Of a stretch of DNA of 64,000 nt, positions 35,301 through 48,300 are shown in pieces. This DNA comes from Trachythela sp. YZ-2020 (lineage: Eukaryota > Cnidaria > Anthozoa > Malacalcyonacea > Clavulariidae), in assembly GCA_016169945.1 (NCBI GenBank), contig JADLSH010000395.1, positions 6,290,001-6,354,000 of the forward strand, in the 5' to 3' direction. The translations under genes were made by a program, and so were the position numbers. The notes under the pieces were generated by a model that was not told the origin of the DNA, did not search any database, and was given only the letters and a program-made list of their open reading frames with translations. Every line of letters begins with the position of its first letter. The stretch's first letter is position 1.

Positions 35301-38300
35301 TTTATTACTCCTCATTATTCGTGCATGGCTTCATTTGAGGACCGTTCATTATTATACCTTAGGGTGGGGAAAATTGGGGGGGGGGGGAGGTTCTATAGGG
35401 GGGTTGTCTTGTGCGGAGTGAGGGTTATAAAGATATTGACAAGAAATCATGCAAGGAAACAAACGTTGCCAGACGTATATTGGAAAATCTCTTTTTCTGC
35501 ATATCCTGTCATGCCTCATATAATTAACGAGAACTACCGTCGAATGAGTAAAGCGCATCGTGAATAAATGTCTGAGGGGGTATGTAACTTACCCTAATGA
35601 ATCTAGGGGAGTTCTCTATTTTAAAGTGCGTCAAAAAGGGGAGAGGGTACGATTTTCTTATATGATAAAGAATGTCCCACTTCCTCTATGGTATAAATAT
35701 TGAAAGGTCGCTTAATACAACATGAATGAATTACTGCAGAAAATACTAAAATACTGAGTTTTAAGAAGCATATTTCAGCTGTTAAAGGCGATGTTACACG
35801 GGACAACTTAACTTTTAGCGCAACTCGCAATGCAAATCAGTTTATCCGAAACTTGATTGGTTCTGTAACAATTTGCATTGCAAGTTGTCGCTAAAGATTG
35901 TCCCGTCTAACATCGCCTTATTTAAATTATATAGGATAGAACCTGATAACAATTTATCAATAGGTGTTTTGTAGATGAAATAATCGAAGGAAAAATATTT
36001 CGTCTACAAAATGTTCTATCGAACGAGATACCAAAAAATCTTAACAATTTATCATTTGAATTTCCTTTCGTAAATACATTATTCTATTTGATGATAGATT
36101 TTATCTTTTGTATCTAATCTTTAGACAACCAGGACTTCATTCCAATTTCCATTTTATGGACATATAATTGACTACGTTACTATAACAAATAAAGGTATTT
36201 TCGAAATGTTTTTCTTTCTCTATAGCCGAAAGCAGCATTATAACTTTCACTCTCAGTTTCATTTCTTAGTATAACATTTATGATTTAGGTTATCTATTCC
36301 TGGGTGATGTAGTTCACAAGTTCAATGCATCATCACAGTATGTTGCTCCACTCATGGCAGATTTTACAACAAACAATGACACAATGATTGTCTATGTAGA
36401 TACAGGTACAGATTAAAGAGTAAATTTATCACAATTCCTGTTGTCATGCAGTTTATGTCATTGATTGTGCCTGTATACTATTAATATTCCATATATTCTC
36501 TCCCGGCGGTAATAATCAGTTTGAAAAAAGTCTCTGATACTGAGAATTGAGAAAGTTTTATGGAAGCCAAACAATTTCGTATGGCTGTCTCCACTCCCCA
36601 CTTGGAAGAGACGCTATTTTATAGTAGATATATTTGGAGCCTCTACGCATGACTGTTCACACGCCGGTCAAAGACCTTTGAGCTTTCGCTTTGCTAAAAA
36701 TCTGCAAACGGTAAGAAATATTATATACAATCGGCGTTCCGGCGTTTTGAAGAATATAAAAAGCAAAGAAATGTGCATATAATTCAAATATCAAGAAATA
36801 AGATCAATTTATATTATGAAAAAATTTGAGCAAAGTTTCTGATTATTGACATTAATACCAATTACTTACTTCATATTGACATTTCCACACGTGGTTTCAA
36901 TGTTTCAAAATTTAGCATTATGAAAGATGTTCCATCGGAAATCGAGATTTGTGAGAGTATACGTAAGAATACATCACGTAAGAATTCTTATCAGTAGTCG
37001 CCTATACTCACTCATATATTCCTTATTGACATTGCATGTATACCTGATTGTGCAGTTCTAATGCACCAAATGATTCCCTGACGTCTAACGTGTTGATTCG
37101 TGTGATGTAGAAGTGCATGCTCACCACAAACTGATCCCGAGGGTAGTCCCCCTGTTCATGTTGTATGGACCAGTTCGTGAGAAAAGTTCATGTTCACTTT
37201 TAAGACCCGTGCGTATAGTCGGCTTGTTCACGAACTGGGCCGTACCAAAAGTGTATTTTCGCCATCAAGGTCTGAGTGAAGTCGGTTTGTTTGCGGATCG
37301 TGTATAGTGATAAAAGTACCTGATGATCACCACAAAGGCCTGTGTGAAATATTGACTACTTTTCGTGTTAATGCTATAGGAGATCGATTTACTGTACAGT
37401 GGACAAATCTAACATTCCAAGATCGAAAAGGTTTGTACAACCTTTCTATTTTAAACTTTGAATTGAAACTGAACCGTGTCATGAATAGCACACGACATGT
37501 AAATGGCCATTAATGCAATTTCATTTGAACTTTAACGATTTTAATATTGCTGAGAAAACAGATGTTTTCGATGTCAGCTATTCAGAATTACCGTCAAAAC
37601 CAGAGATATTTGATTTTTCAAAAAATATAGACTTATTGCAATCCTTATTACGCACGTTTTTGAATGTCATTCCCTTGGCCCCAGTCCACGTAAGCGAGAG
37701 GAAGATCCACTACATCTCTATAAAACCAAACGTTAAAATCGAAAATGGTAAAATCAAGGCCGGCAAGACCCAGTCACGGGCTCAAGACAGATTAGTGAAC
37801 GCCCCCCCCCCCAGTCTCGTACCCATGCGCTTTAGTTTGCTCCGTCCCCACTCAACGCTCCAGCGCCAGGGACGTAAATGCTGTGCAGTGTTCTGGCTCC
37901 ACTATCGCCAGCAAATTTCTTGCAAAAGATTCTTATCTAGACTCTAGTTCGGGCGTGTGTCATTGTAGCACAAAAAGTTTAGAATAATACAGTCTTTAAA
38001 ATCCTTTTACTCCTTACGTGTTTAGCTAAAATGATATGGATTCTGTTATACCATTTATTCCAGAAATGTGAACTAAAGCTTGAGAAGTGACGCGATCATC
38101 CTTACCTAACTTTCCCGTTTTTCGGGTGCCTTTGAACCGCCCGGACCCCGGGTATTTCCCCCCTCTGCCCCCCCCCCCCCCCTTCTCGCCGGCCTTGGGT
38201 AATTAATTTATTACCTCACTCAATTGTCCTCTGTTCAAATCAGAGCACGTTCTATGTTGACTTTAAGGCCAAGCAAATCAAGATAAATTTATGGTATACG

Positions 38301-41300
38301 TCATATAATATACATTTAATATTCATGAATATAAATGACTATGCATGGTCACCCAATCGATAGAACATAGGTTGATCTTTATGGTAAATAATGTTCCACT
38401 GATGACTGTCACAGTGTTACAGTTTTAACTTTGCCAATTCTTTTTAACTAAATAATTATGTTATTTTCACAAATTTAGTTGGTGAATTCTCTTTTCAATG
38501 TACTTTACTGAAAAACGGAACACTTATTTTTGCTTACCGAAATGTAAGTATAAATGAGTCGAAAGATCAATGACAGTAATGGGTAGGTTTCACTCGTCCC
38601 CCGAAAGTACACCTCTCCGAAAGTAGCAGTATTGATATTTTAAATACACGTTTACCCAACAAAAGTGATTTGGTATTGTTGATATTAAAAAATTAGTTTG
38701 AAGTATCTATATACTAGTAAATATATACATTGAAAGTGCAATAGCACGAAACTCCGGCAAATGAAAAATATGAATAAAATTTGGGAGTATTGGTTTCTAT
38801 TCGACAACTGCATGCAGGTGCTCTAAATATAGTCAAACAGTCAACGTCACTTTAATGGAGCCCTTATTTTCGGGGGCTGTTATTCTTGCTATTTTTAAGG
38901 AAATCGTTTTCTTTAAAAGCTCTTTATGTAGTAGACGTTTCGACATTTTCCAAAGAACAAGAAGGCCTTTACTAGAAACGTATATTCTCATGCTATATAT
39001 TTGTGGAACTTCATACAGCACTGATCCATAGCCATAGCCATAAGATAGTTTTGAATTTTAATATTTCGTTTCATTTTAGATTCCGGCTCCTGTTGTGGAA
39101 TTAAAAAGTGATTCATTTCAGCACCGTGTTGGTATTTCTGACAGCTTACGTTTCCGAATACTCCGTCATGGCTTATTTTTCATAAATGGAAGATTTTGCA
39201 AGTTCACTTTGTGTTATTTTATTACTTGTCAAACGCCAAGCTGACACTAACATTTTAATCATTTTTAAAGAATTGTTACAACAATACATTTATTTTTTTA
39301 ATTTTATTAGCTTCTCCATACAAAAATAAATACAAAATAAAAGCAAATGAGTATAAACATACATGTCAAGTTACTCAAACAAAAGAGTACACGGAATAAA
39401 GTGGCAGAGACACCGCAACAGCGGGTAGCCAATTACTGCGGGCCATCAATACATGACCAACATTTTGCATTGATAGCAAGTAAATCAACCTCATGCATTT
39501 ATCTCTACATTGCACTTGCAGAATGTTTAAATATATATTTTTAATCTATTTAAATTAAGAATATATGATATTGAGTATATAGACGTGCCGCTAGTCGACC
39601 GCACCTCCCCGGCAACAAAGTCTCTGAAAGATATCTGATTACGGTAACTAAGTAAATAAGTTCGAACAAAGTTTTTCAACCACGATATACTCAGATATAC
39701 TTAGCAAATTAACATTCAATTTGAGCCAAAAATGTTTGAGGACCTATATATATGTTGGCAACCTAAACATGTACCCCAATATTTTGCGACGTGTCCAAAA
39801 ATGACTAGTACACGTATATTCCTGATTTTTGCGACTTGTATCTAACTCTTCACTACTTTATTTTTCTCCAGACACAATTTTAGCTCAAAATTTTTACTAT
39901 AAGTATCACTCGGTTGATCTTCCGATGGAAAATGTAAAATCTGGCTCCGCATACGTCATCACACCTTTGCCAAGTAAGTCAACTAGTCTACCTACCCTGC
40001 TAGATTGCTAGGATGCAGACTTCTTAGTTATAAGTTAAATAATTAAGTTTGTTATGCTATTATTATATTGTAGCATCTGGTTATTAGGTGCTACTTCTAT
40101 ACAATTGACTGCAGCATGCATAATGAATCGAAAAGTACATATACCTACAGCACTCAACAGTTTCGCACTTCATGAAGTATCGACCACCTTGTATTATTTG
40201 ATTGCTCGTTTATAAACCGTAATGCCTCATGTAAAGGTTTATTCTGATTTACTGAATAGGTTCACGTGCATGAAAGATGTTTTAATTTTTTCTGCGGACT
40301 TCCAGTCAGGAAGGATATGCATAAGCTATATAAGGAAATAGGTGATCAGTGACTTAGATTATTATAGATTTTAAGAATTAGAGTTAGAACGATGTACATT
40401 ACGGGTACAGTACGTATAATGAAAAGTTATATACCGAAACCGAGGTACGAACACTTTAATATCCCGACGTTGAGGTATATATCATGACTGTGGTCTATGT
40501 GGAGGTTTTCGGCTTCAAAAAAGGATGCTACGCTGGTGGGACTTAAATGTGCTAAATGTGGTTGATTATGTGCACTTTGTCATTTAACGTCCCAGGTCCC
40601 ACAAGTCAAACAGCAAATACTTTTATATCTATTCTTATATCTATATTCCAGATATATTTACCGCGGTGCATCAAAGAAAACCGACACAATCATGATATAT
40701 AACTACCAATGTCACTATTTTGAGCATGGATATGACTTTTCGCTGAGGTAAAAGCATGAATATTTTATGACATTACCACCTACTCTTTGCATTTTTATGT
40801 TACTTCAGACTGTGTGATGTTAAAATCTTGCAATGCCTGTGTGAGTACTCCAACTGCATTTTCATGTGTGTGGTGCCCCGAGCTACAAAGGTGAGTCACA
40901 AATTGGGCATAAAATATTTTCGTAATCGTGTAGTTCTAAAATTTAATATGGGTAGTTCTAAAACTTAAAATGGGAAGTTCTAAAACTGAAAATGTCGAAT
41001 TGAAAACGTGACTAAGCAGTCCATATTAAATTACAGTAACTACATGCATAAATATTATATAAAGCATTCATACAGATATTTAAACCAAAAACAAAACCAA
41101 ATATTTTTAACTCTGAAAACGCCAGAAATAGCCATTCTGGACTTACATAATTCAAACTTTTCAGGGGAGCATGCCCCCCCCCTAGATATTCAGATGTCCA
41201 ATACACGGGATCACCTTCGCGTGCCTCGCCATGACTGCCTCATTGTCTTCTCATTGCTGGGCAATTCTAAATTTTTCCTAGGATGACCCCTGCGTGCATA

Positions 41301-42969
41301 ACTTTTATCAATTTATTGAGTATATTATTTATTCGCTTTTTGTTTGATTGCTTGATAAACATTCTCTTAATGCAGGTGCTCAGATGGAGTTGATCGATAT
41401 CGTCAAGAGTGGATTATCTACAAGTGTCCAAGTAACAATCAGACAACGGTTGGTTGCATAAATATATATCATTAACGAATAGATTGTGTACGTATTTTGC
41501 GCATACGTCTGTATCAGTTTCATCTTCTTCTGTTAGAGCAAACTTAGCCATCCAAGATAATAGCAAGCCTTTAGAACGAACAGTTAACATTTAATCATAA
41601 AAAAATCACACAGCAAGACTACAGTTACAAGCAATTCCTTGGCTGTAAAAAATATTACCATGTTTTTGACGTCATCTGTACGTGTGTTAGAAAAGCATTT
41701 ATTTATATCAGGGTATTGTCGCTGGCGCTTTGGTTTGCTTCTTTCCCAATGCATCACGCGCGTCCCACGCACGCGCCCACGCAGCGGCGTAGCAAACCAT
41801 GGCGCCTGGGTACGAGGTAGGTATGTCCGACAAATTAAAGAACTGTACCTAAGCTGATCAAGATAAATAATAAGCTGTCCCCATGCATGCTTTCACAATG
41901 TATTTAGTCTTTTCCTTCGTTCATAATCTAAGCAGTTTTGTGAAATCACTACAAACTCTAGCATCATTTGCCAATGCCATTTTAGTGTCCTGCAGAACCG
42001 TCGACAACATCAGCAACAACAATAAAACAAGTCGATAACGTTACAACAACACAGAATCCAAGATACACGAATAAGACAAAGGAAAAAATGAAACCAAAGC
42101 CAACAATGCAGGGATCCGAGGGAAAGAACGAAAGTTACGAAACAACAAAGTCAGTTGAAACCCCAACACCAAAAACTACTCCTAAAACAATAAACCCAAC
42201 AGAAAAAAGAGCGAAGGTTAATCATACAATACCCACTAAAGAATCTCCCAAAACAATTCACTATAATACAACAAACGGAGTAACCGTTATTTCTCCTGAT
42301 AAGAAAATTACACAAAAGCCTTCCAGAAGACCAACGGCAACGAAAAGAAATGAAAGAAATGAAGCAAATAAGAATGAGCCACTTAATATTCATGGTAATC
42401 ATGGTGCCAGATCTGGCTCCAGCAGTTCAGATTTCAGCAGTGTAGGAGTTGGTTTGATAGTACTTAGTCTTGTGATAATATTGGCGGCTCTTTGTTGGTT
42501 TGTCTACGCCTACCATCATCCACAATCCAGATCGGGCAGGTTCTTGATTGAGGTAAGACATCGGTATGGACATTATATTATAGTGTATGGAAATTTTGCA
42601 TTGTGTTTCATAGTGATATATAATGATTTGCGTGTTTTTTGGATCCCGTTATTGAAAGAGCAATCTAGTTTATATACAGAGTCACGGTGCAGTTTCAAGT
42701 TACATCAAAGTTAACATTATGGTGACGTTATTTCAATCATCCGAACGTGTGTTGTATAATACTTCACTATAGTATGACTATTTATTGCCCTCATCATCCT
42801 TGGTTGAAGGAGTAAGTTACATAACACGTGAACATTTCATTTAGCTAATACAATTTACATTTATCTTTTCCAGCACCGCAACCCTAAGAAATGGTTCAGA
42901 AATTCTGACGACGCACCAAGTGGAAATATGCATTACAAAACAAAAACCATGGAGCTGACTGAAGCATGA
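29393..42969 (+). CDS. PLXDC: Plexin domain-containing protein (PLXDC1/2, TEM7 family)
   Basis: Thirteen exons, by splice signals and phase: 29393-29474, 33402-33700, 34423-34551, 36125-36194, 36289-36405, 37380-37430, 38479-38543, 39080-about 39164, 39872-39973, 40809-40890, 41376-41448, 41986-42552 and 42874-42969. The sum is 1818 nt, 605 residues. Exon 1 encodes a signal peptide; exon 2 is acidic, then Ser/Thr/Pro-rich. Then come the family blocks: NHKYY, FPFYGH, FLGDVVHKF and QYVAPLMADF, then FTVQW, FSFQCTLL.NGTLIFAYRN, VGISDS and YHSVDL...ITPLP. Next is a plexin/PSI cysteine module (CNAC, [21 protein letters not shown]). A Thr-rich stalk, one membrane helix (GLIVLSLVIILAALCWFVYAYHHP) and a short tail complete it. 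Vertebrate PLXDC1/2 (500-530 residues) are single-pass receptors; nidogen, cortactin and PEDF have been reported as ligands. The end of exon 8 is uncertain (39149 also fits), and exon 1 is linked by phase only. A poly(A) signal is at 43126. Confidence 0.9.
30737..30864. repeat. Palindromic dispersed element, 128 bp
   Basis: CTGAAAAATTCAACAAGA at the left is the reverse complement of the right end, and the inner words CGACGTTTCGAGC and GCTCGAAACGTCG also pair. It lies immediately before the 13-bp minisatellite. Fragments occur at 9541-9605 and near 53800-53850. Confidence 0.7.
30903..33193 (+). repeat. 13-bp minisatellite, about 176 copies, in PLXDC intron 1
   Basis: The unit is ACTGCATCAAGAC with common variants: CAACAC for CAAGAC, GCGTC for GCATC, ACTAC for ACTGC, and AGATATTGC for AGACACTGC. 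Variants are not random: CAACAC dominates before about 32460, while GCGTC and GATATTGC dominate after it in regularly spaced larger units. The 13-base period has no stop in any forward frame, so all three + frames stay open for long stretches (one for 782 codons) and translate into the same cycling 13-residue peptide. I regard these frames as an artefact. Confidence 0.95.
34639..34778. repeat. Dispersed repeat, second copy of 20839-20985
   Basis: Same word order: TTTTAACACGAAAATATGTGG, then GAGAAATGTACAAACGTTTGTCTT, then AATGCGTAATTA. It lies in PLXDC intron 3. Confidence 0.65.
34791..35031 (+). mobile_element. Foldback element containing a tRNA-like (SINE-like) segment
   Basis: The outer arms TGTTTGTAGATGGAATATAC and the reverse complement are perfect over 26 bp. 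A second inner pair is formed by CTTTAGGCCCTCTGGCAG and its complement near 34988. Between them, 34927-34995 resembles a tRNA: GTAGCTCAGTTGGTTAGAGC fits the D arm and box A, and GTAGGTTCCATTCTG resembles box B. The acceptor halves do not pair cleanly and no CCA or normal anticodon arm is evident, so I call it tRNA-derived rather than a tRNA gene. A related copy is at 55387-55840. Confidence 0.65.
35785..35920. mobile_element. MITE, about 136 bp (AAGGCGATGTTACACGGGAC)
   Basis: The left end AAGGCGATGTTACACGGGAC is mirrored by GTCCCGTCTAACATCGCCTT on the right. The inner words CAACTCGCAATGCAAA and TTTGCATTGCAAGTTG also pair. It is in PLXDC intron 3. Confidence 0.75.
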
Positions 42970-43131
42970 AATAATGATCTTTAGATACCAAAATGCAGGA
43001 CTGAAATAATGAATCAACATTCGTTGATTCATTGAAAAGTTGATAGAAAAATTAGTAAATACTGAAATAACCAGTAAACCCGTGCTCTTCGTTTTAAATA
43101 TTATAATAATGGTGCAATACTAACAAATAAA

Positions 43132-44163
43132 GTGAATTTAACTTGTAACCACCTCAATATCGTATTCATATAATTGTAATACATGCAGCCATACACTGCG
43201 TTTAAAAGTATCGAGCTATTGCAGGTTTGGAAATGGTATATTTTTTGGAGGAGTGAAGCAAGGTTACAATGGCAATCTTTTTGTTCGATAATATCACTCA
43301 TATTTAAAGCCTGGTATATACGGAGTAACGCAAGCGCGAGCACTACAAAATACAAGAAACAAACAAATAATTCATACAGTAAAGCATACAAGGGACATCG
43401 TGCCTCCTGTGTCACAACGTGCCCACGGCGCAGACTATGCGCCTAAGCACTAAAGTAATTTGAAAGAGAAATTCTTTCCAGTATGTCTTCGTAAATCTCA
43501 GGGGCAATCACATGCTTTGTTTTCCAGGTAATTATGCTTGCGCCCTTTTGTTAACTAATTTATGTGAGTTAGTTGGAACTACTGTCAGCTGAAGTTGTGG
43601 GAGGTATATATTTCATCTAACGAATAAAATAACGTTTTGGCCGGGAAACGAAAGTGAAAAGTTTCTTCACAAAAAATCTGCTATCGCATGCTGGGTAGAC
43701 TTTTACGTCTTCGTATATACAGACGTGAGACGTTAAAGACTTATACTAATGACCAGGGCTGAAGGTTTTCGGAAATTACATTGCAAAATTTAATAAAATA
43801 AAACAAATAATTTACATGATTGCATTTGCATCTAATTATTTGGAACTATAAGTTCAAAACCTCAGAAAATAACATTTATCAGCAAACAATATATTTACCA
43901 AGGTAAGGAAAATTATCTTTCTTGTTTATTTCTACTTCTTTGCTAGTAAATATTGGATCATTTCGTGGAATATCATATCATAATACTATATACATTTCAC
44001 AGAAACAAGTATCATTGGCAAATGTTTCTTCATGCTTTATTGTAATAATTGTTGTTTATGTCAATTTGGTTAGTGATTTGTTGTACAGTTTGGTATTAGC
44101 ACTTCTGGCACAATTTGTTGTTATGCCTAAAATAGTATTTGTTGATGTCAGTGGCTGTCCTTC
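43132..44163. other. Gene-free stretch between PLXDC and the CRD cluster
   Basis: 3' flanks of two convergent genes. No exon, RNA gene or bounded repeat is seen. Confidence 0.45.
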
Positions 44164-45345
44164 TTAATCTTTCTTGGACTTCTTTTCATGATGTTTTTCA
44201 CTTTTCTTATCATGATGTTTCTCATGGTGGTGTTTCTTGTGAGATTTCTTTGCCTCTTTCAATTTTTTATGCAGCTTGGACTTCTTGCACGGTCTTGGAC
44301 ATCCGGCACCTCCGCCCAATCCCATACCCATGCCTCCAAATTGTATTCCTCCATTTACAGCATTAGGACCTGTCATCTGCTGTCCTTGTGCGAAACTTCC
44401 TTTGTTTTTGTGGAAGATATGTTCGTGGTGGATTTCATTTTCCATACAGGGTGCTGGGCAGGCGGGCGAAGGGGGAGGTCCCATTGGGGGAGCGGGGTGT
44501 GTATGATGGTGGGTGACATGTTTCTCATCTCTCAAAACCACTGGGGGTTGTGGTGGAACCATTGGTAGTTGACCAGAGGGTGGTGCTGGATGGTAGACAT
44601 GATGGTGGATAGTATGTTGGGCAAATTCTGGGGGAGGGGGCATGGGAGGGGGTGGGGCTAGGTTTCCCATCTGAGGATGAGTGTGATGATGTGTCACGTG
44701 TTTCTCTTCCTTGAGTGAATAGGGTGGTGAGGGTGGTGGTGGAGCGCAAGGTGGACTAGGGCAAGGTGGTGGCCAGTATGGCGGCATCATACCACCGGCA
44801 GCACCACCATAGGAAGGCATCATACCACCTCCAGCAGCACCACCATAACCTCCAGCACCATAACCTCCAGCAGCACCGCCACATGGACTGGTCATGCATT
44901 TCTTGGATCCTGGAATAATAAGAAAGAAAGTTAGCATTGCATTCTAAAGCAAAGAAAATCTTTATAACCAATTTTAACTGGTAACATTATCTATTTCGTA
45001 AATATGCTCTAAAGCCAAAGTCTCAATCGCAAAGGTGAGACGCTCCAGCCAAGGCGATGAATTTTCTGGAAAGTTGTATTGAACTTCCCATGGCACTACA
45101 AGTCACTTAATTTCACAGTGTACTAAAAATCTACGAGAAGTATAGCAAACCTCGGAGTTAAAGAGTAAGGTAGATCCGGTAGTAACATTTGTTACAAGAT
45201 TACTGGCATTAGAATTTGCAAAAAATAACTTACCTTTGGTTGTTTTATGATGCCCAGAGATGACTTTCTTCAATTTCTTTGATTTAATGGCCTCTGACGT
45301 GAAAGCCAGAACCAGGGCTATTGAAAGCACAAAATATATCCTCAT
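44164..45345 (-). CDS. Secreted Gly/Pro/His-rich protein, minicollagen-cluster member 1
   Basis: Two coding exons on the minus strand: 45345-45234 (signal peptide MRIYFVLSIALVLAFTSEA and a Lys-rich stretch) and 44909-44164. The join is in phase 1 and gives 285 residues. The start of the large exon carries SKKCMTSPCGG, a reduced cysteine site, then (GGY)-type Gly/Ala repeats and polyproline. EKHVTHHHTHP occurs twice, HTIHHHVYHP once, and paired cysteines CPAPC and CPRPC follow. The end is an unusual Lys/His tail of about 40 residues (HKKHHHEKHHDKK type). A further acceptor (TTTGCAG) just upstream of the ATG indicates an untranslated 5' exon. The canonical minicollagen CRD is absent, but signal, intron phase, SKK-C start and HHH modules match the neighbours at 49294 and 52939. 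Role inferred: extracellular structural protein, perhaps of the nematocyst; spinalin-like His/Gly-rich proteins are an alternative comparison. Confidence 0.8.
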
Positions 45346-48300
45346 CTTATCCTTTTACTGCTCCTGCAAAAATTGGAAGAAAATATACTGATGAAATGAC
45401 AGAAAAAACTTTAAGGATTGCTACAATTAATAAAAAGATGCGATTAAAAAGAGCTCAATAAAGTCTTAAAGAGTTGGGTGGCGAAGTTGAAATGGCAAAG
45501 ACACACTACAACAAACAGTTTCTTCAATCACAAAAAATCACAAAAAATCACAAAAAATATTTCGAGAGCGCCATGTTTATGATTTTTAATAACATGAGTT
45601 CGTTCAGGCGATGCGAGATATTAGACGGTATAACTATAAGAAAATAATTATGAACACAGAAATAATCTTCCCACTCGGGAAAGGTTCCCAGCCAACCGGG
45701 CTATATGAACAAGCCCTAAGGCGTTAGAGAGAGTAGATATGTGTGGAATTAGAAAAACTCGTGAATAGAAAATTATTCAAAATTATGTATACAATATGAC
45801 AAAGACAAAGTGTTTAAATATCTTTTGCAAAGGGATCAAAGGATGAGATTGACTTTAACAGTTTACGTTTTCTGTTCCTACAATTAAGATTATCCTGTAT
45901 GAATGTTTTGATGATAATTTATCTGAAGATAGAATTACACGACATTGGCAGCAACTAACTTTCTCTATACGGTTAGTATCGTGTATAGTATGAATATATT
46001 GTCATATTATAAGACTATAAAAATTACAACTAAACGATTTATCCACTAGCAGTCTCCTATCATTCCTTAAATAAGAGATAAACTATTTATGAGTTAAACA
46101 TGTTCTTACATGAAATGTAAAACTCTATTTTTTCAGTGTTACTGCGATATTGATATTATAATATTTTAACATTTAGTTAACTTGAAAAATTCCCAATCAA
46201 AGGTACGTTCCCTGTGTACATTTTAGATTGTAGTTTAGAAACCTCAGCCATTTGGAGACCTGTCAGGTACCCAAATTAAGACCTTTCTTTTTCAAAAATT
46301 ACTTTATCAAATCTCACTATAAGCCAAATTTAAGATTTAAAATTTACGCTTACCTTATTCTTGAATTTTAACAAAAAGGAGGAATAAACGCATATAAATT
46401 TTCTCTTCCAACGCCAGTCTTGAGATCAAGAAATATTTGGGAAAATAACCGTGCTGAGTACTGCAATTCTATTGGTCAATGGGACAGAAACAAAATCATG
46501 CAATCAGTGAAGCATCACACGAGAACAATGAAGTCTAACAGGTGGAATATGAGATATTTTATAACAGTATGACTTGATGTCAGGTTGTAATTCGTAAACA
46601 AAATTTTATTTACGAAACAGTGTACGGAATGTTGACCGATACTTCTATATTCAAATTGATAAATACTGAGGAAATGTGGTGTTAATAAAGGCAACGCAAC
46701 AAATTTTGGAACATAAAACCCTTCAGTGTATTTGTCAATTTTCTCTCGAGGTGCGTGGTTGTCACGCGATGCTCGTGTTATTCCACGCGTGAAAACGCGC
46801 AAGTCGTTCGAGTTTTGACAGGGACGTCCTGAGTATAAATGTCAGTTTGAGTTTACATTTATTGCTATCTTATTTGCAAGTTGTAATAACTTGTTAATTA
46901 TCACCCTACAACATGAATGCAAGTCATAGCAACTTGTTGTCATCCTGACATATAAGGAAAACCTCGAGGAAAACGCACGTGTTATATCTGCATGTGCTGC
47001 CTGTCATGTTTCCAGACTCAACACTCTTGGTACAATTATTTTGCTTTTGGAGAAAACACCATTTACCAATTCAGGTTTCTCGTTACAAATTCTTACAACA
47101 ACTTGGTAACAAATTGTAGGTGACAACATTGCTACAAACTGTTGCGAACTTTCACGCACTTACAATCCTGTAACAAATTTGCTACGAAGTTGCGCCAACA
47201 AGCCAACGTCAGGCTGCATTTCACTATTTTGCGGTTCGTAGCTTGTTGACACTTTGCTACAAGATTTATGATTTGATGCAAGTCAGTCCAACAATCAATT
47301 TGTAATTGCAATGCAATTCAGCGAATTTTTGCCCACTGTAGTTATTATGATCATGTGACAGCCCATATTTTGAGCATTAAAATAATTGTTGTGAGGGAGG
47401 GGTGATAAAGGCGATATCTTTTAAAGAGATAAAAATTATAGTCCAGGTCGTACTAGAGAAAGCGTAGTATTGTAATATTGTATATTATATTGATTCACCC
47501 ACCCTCCTGCGTACAGTCTTTGTCATCAAATCTCGCGAACACATGCGTGAGGTTGGCTGCAAGAATGTGACTCTGTGAAGAATTAATTAGGTTTTTACGG
47601 GTGTAGCATGCCGATAAAACAACAGCTTCTTTACGAATTGATCATTGTGAACTCGTCTTGATCATTATGAGACGAGCTCATAATCTTTTCCGAAAGGAAC
47701 CTCCCATCTTAACGTCTGCCTGTCTTCACATGGAAACCTACTTGAAAACTTGCTTTAAAACATTATTTCTACCGATCAGTAAAACCCTGTATCACTAGCG
47801 TTTGTATACAGGTGCCTCTGTATATGGAAGCTGCACTGACAGTACCTACAACACGTTAAGGAGCACGCGACATAAATAACCCTCGCACACTTATTGCGTG
47901 ACTCCACCTTATAGCATATTGGCAAAATTTCTGGTAGGCCACAGTCACACGGTGGTATGGATAGAGCTCAGCTAAATCATTCCATGAAGCAAGTTGCCGC
48001 ATCAGGCCGGAACTTATCCCACATTTCTGTAGCAGAACGCCGTTGAAAGTCAACGATCTCCCTGAATGGGAGAATAGTCCGCAGGTTAGTCCCCATGCTA
48101 ATAAACGCTGACACTTACTCATTAGCTGATTCAACTGGAAGATGACACAGAAGAAACTCAACTCTATTTAGGCATACAAATATTCGTGTGATTAATTTAT
48201 CGGTGTACAGTATCAGTACACAAGTGTTCACTTGTAATCCCTTGTGGAAAGTTGCAACATTGAATATTGTTCCGTCAAGCTGTTACAGAAAGAAACGAGA

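Noticed and set aside
37513..37947. 144-codon plus-strand frame in PLXDC intron 6
   Set aside because: Lies between two well-fitting exons; it ends in simple C-rich and dispersed-repeat sequence and does not fit the family.
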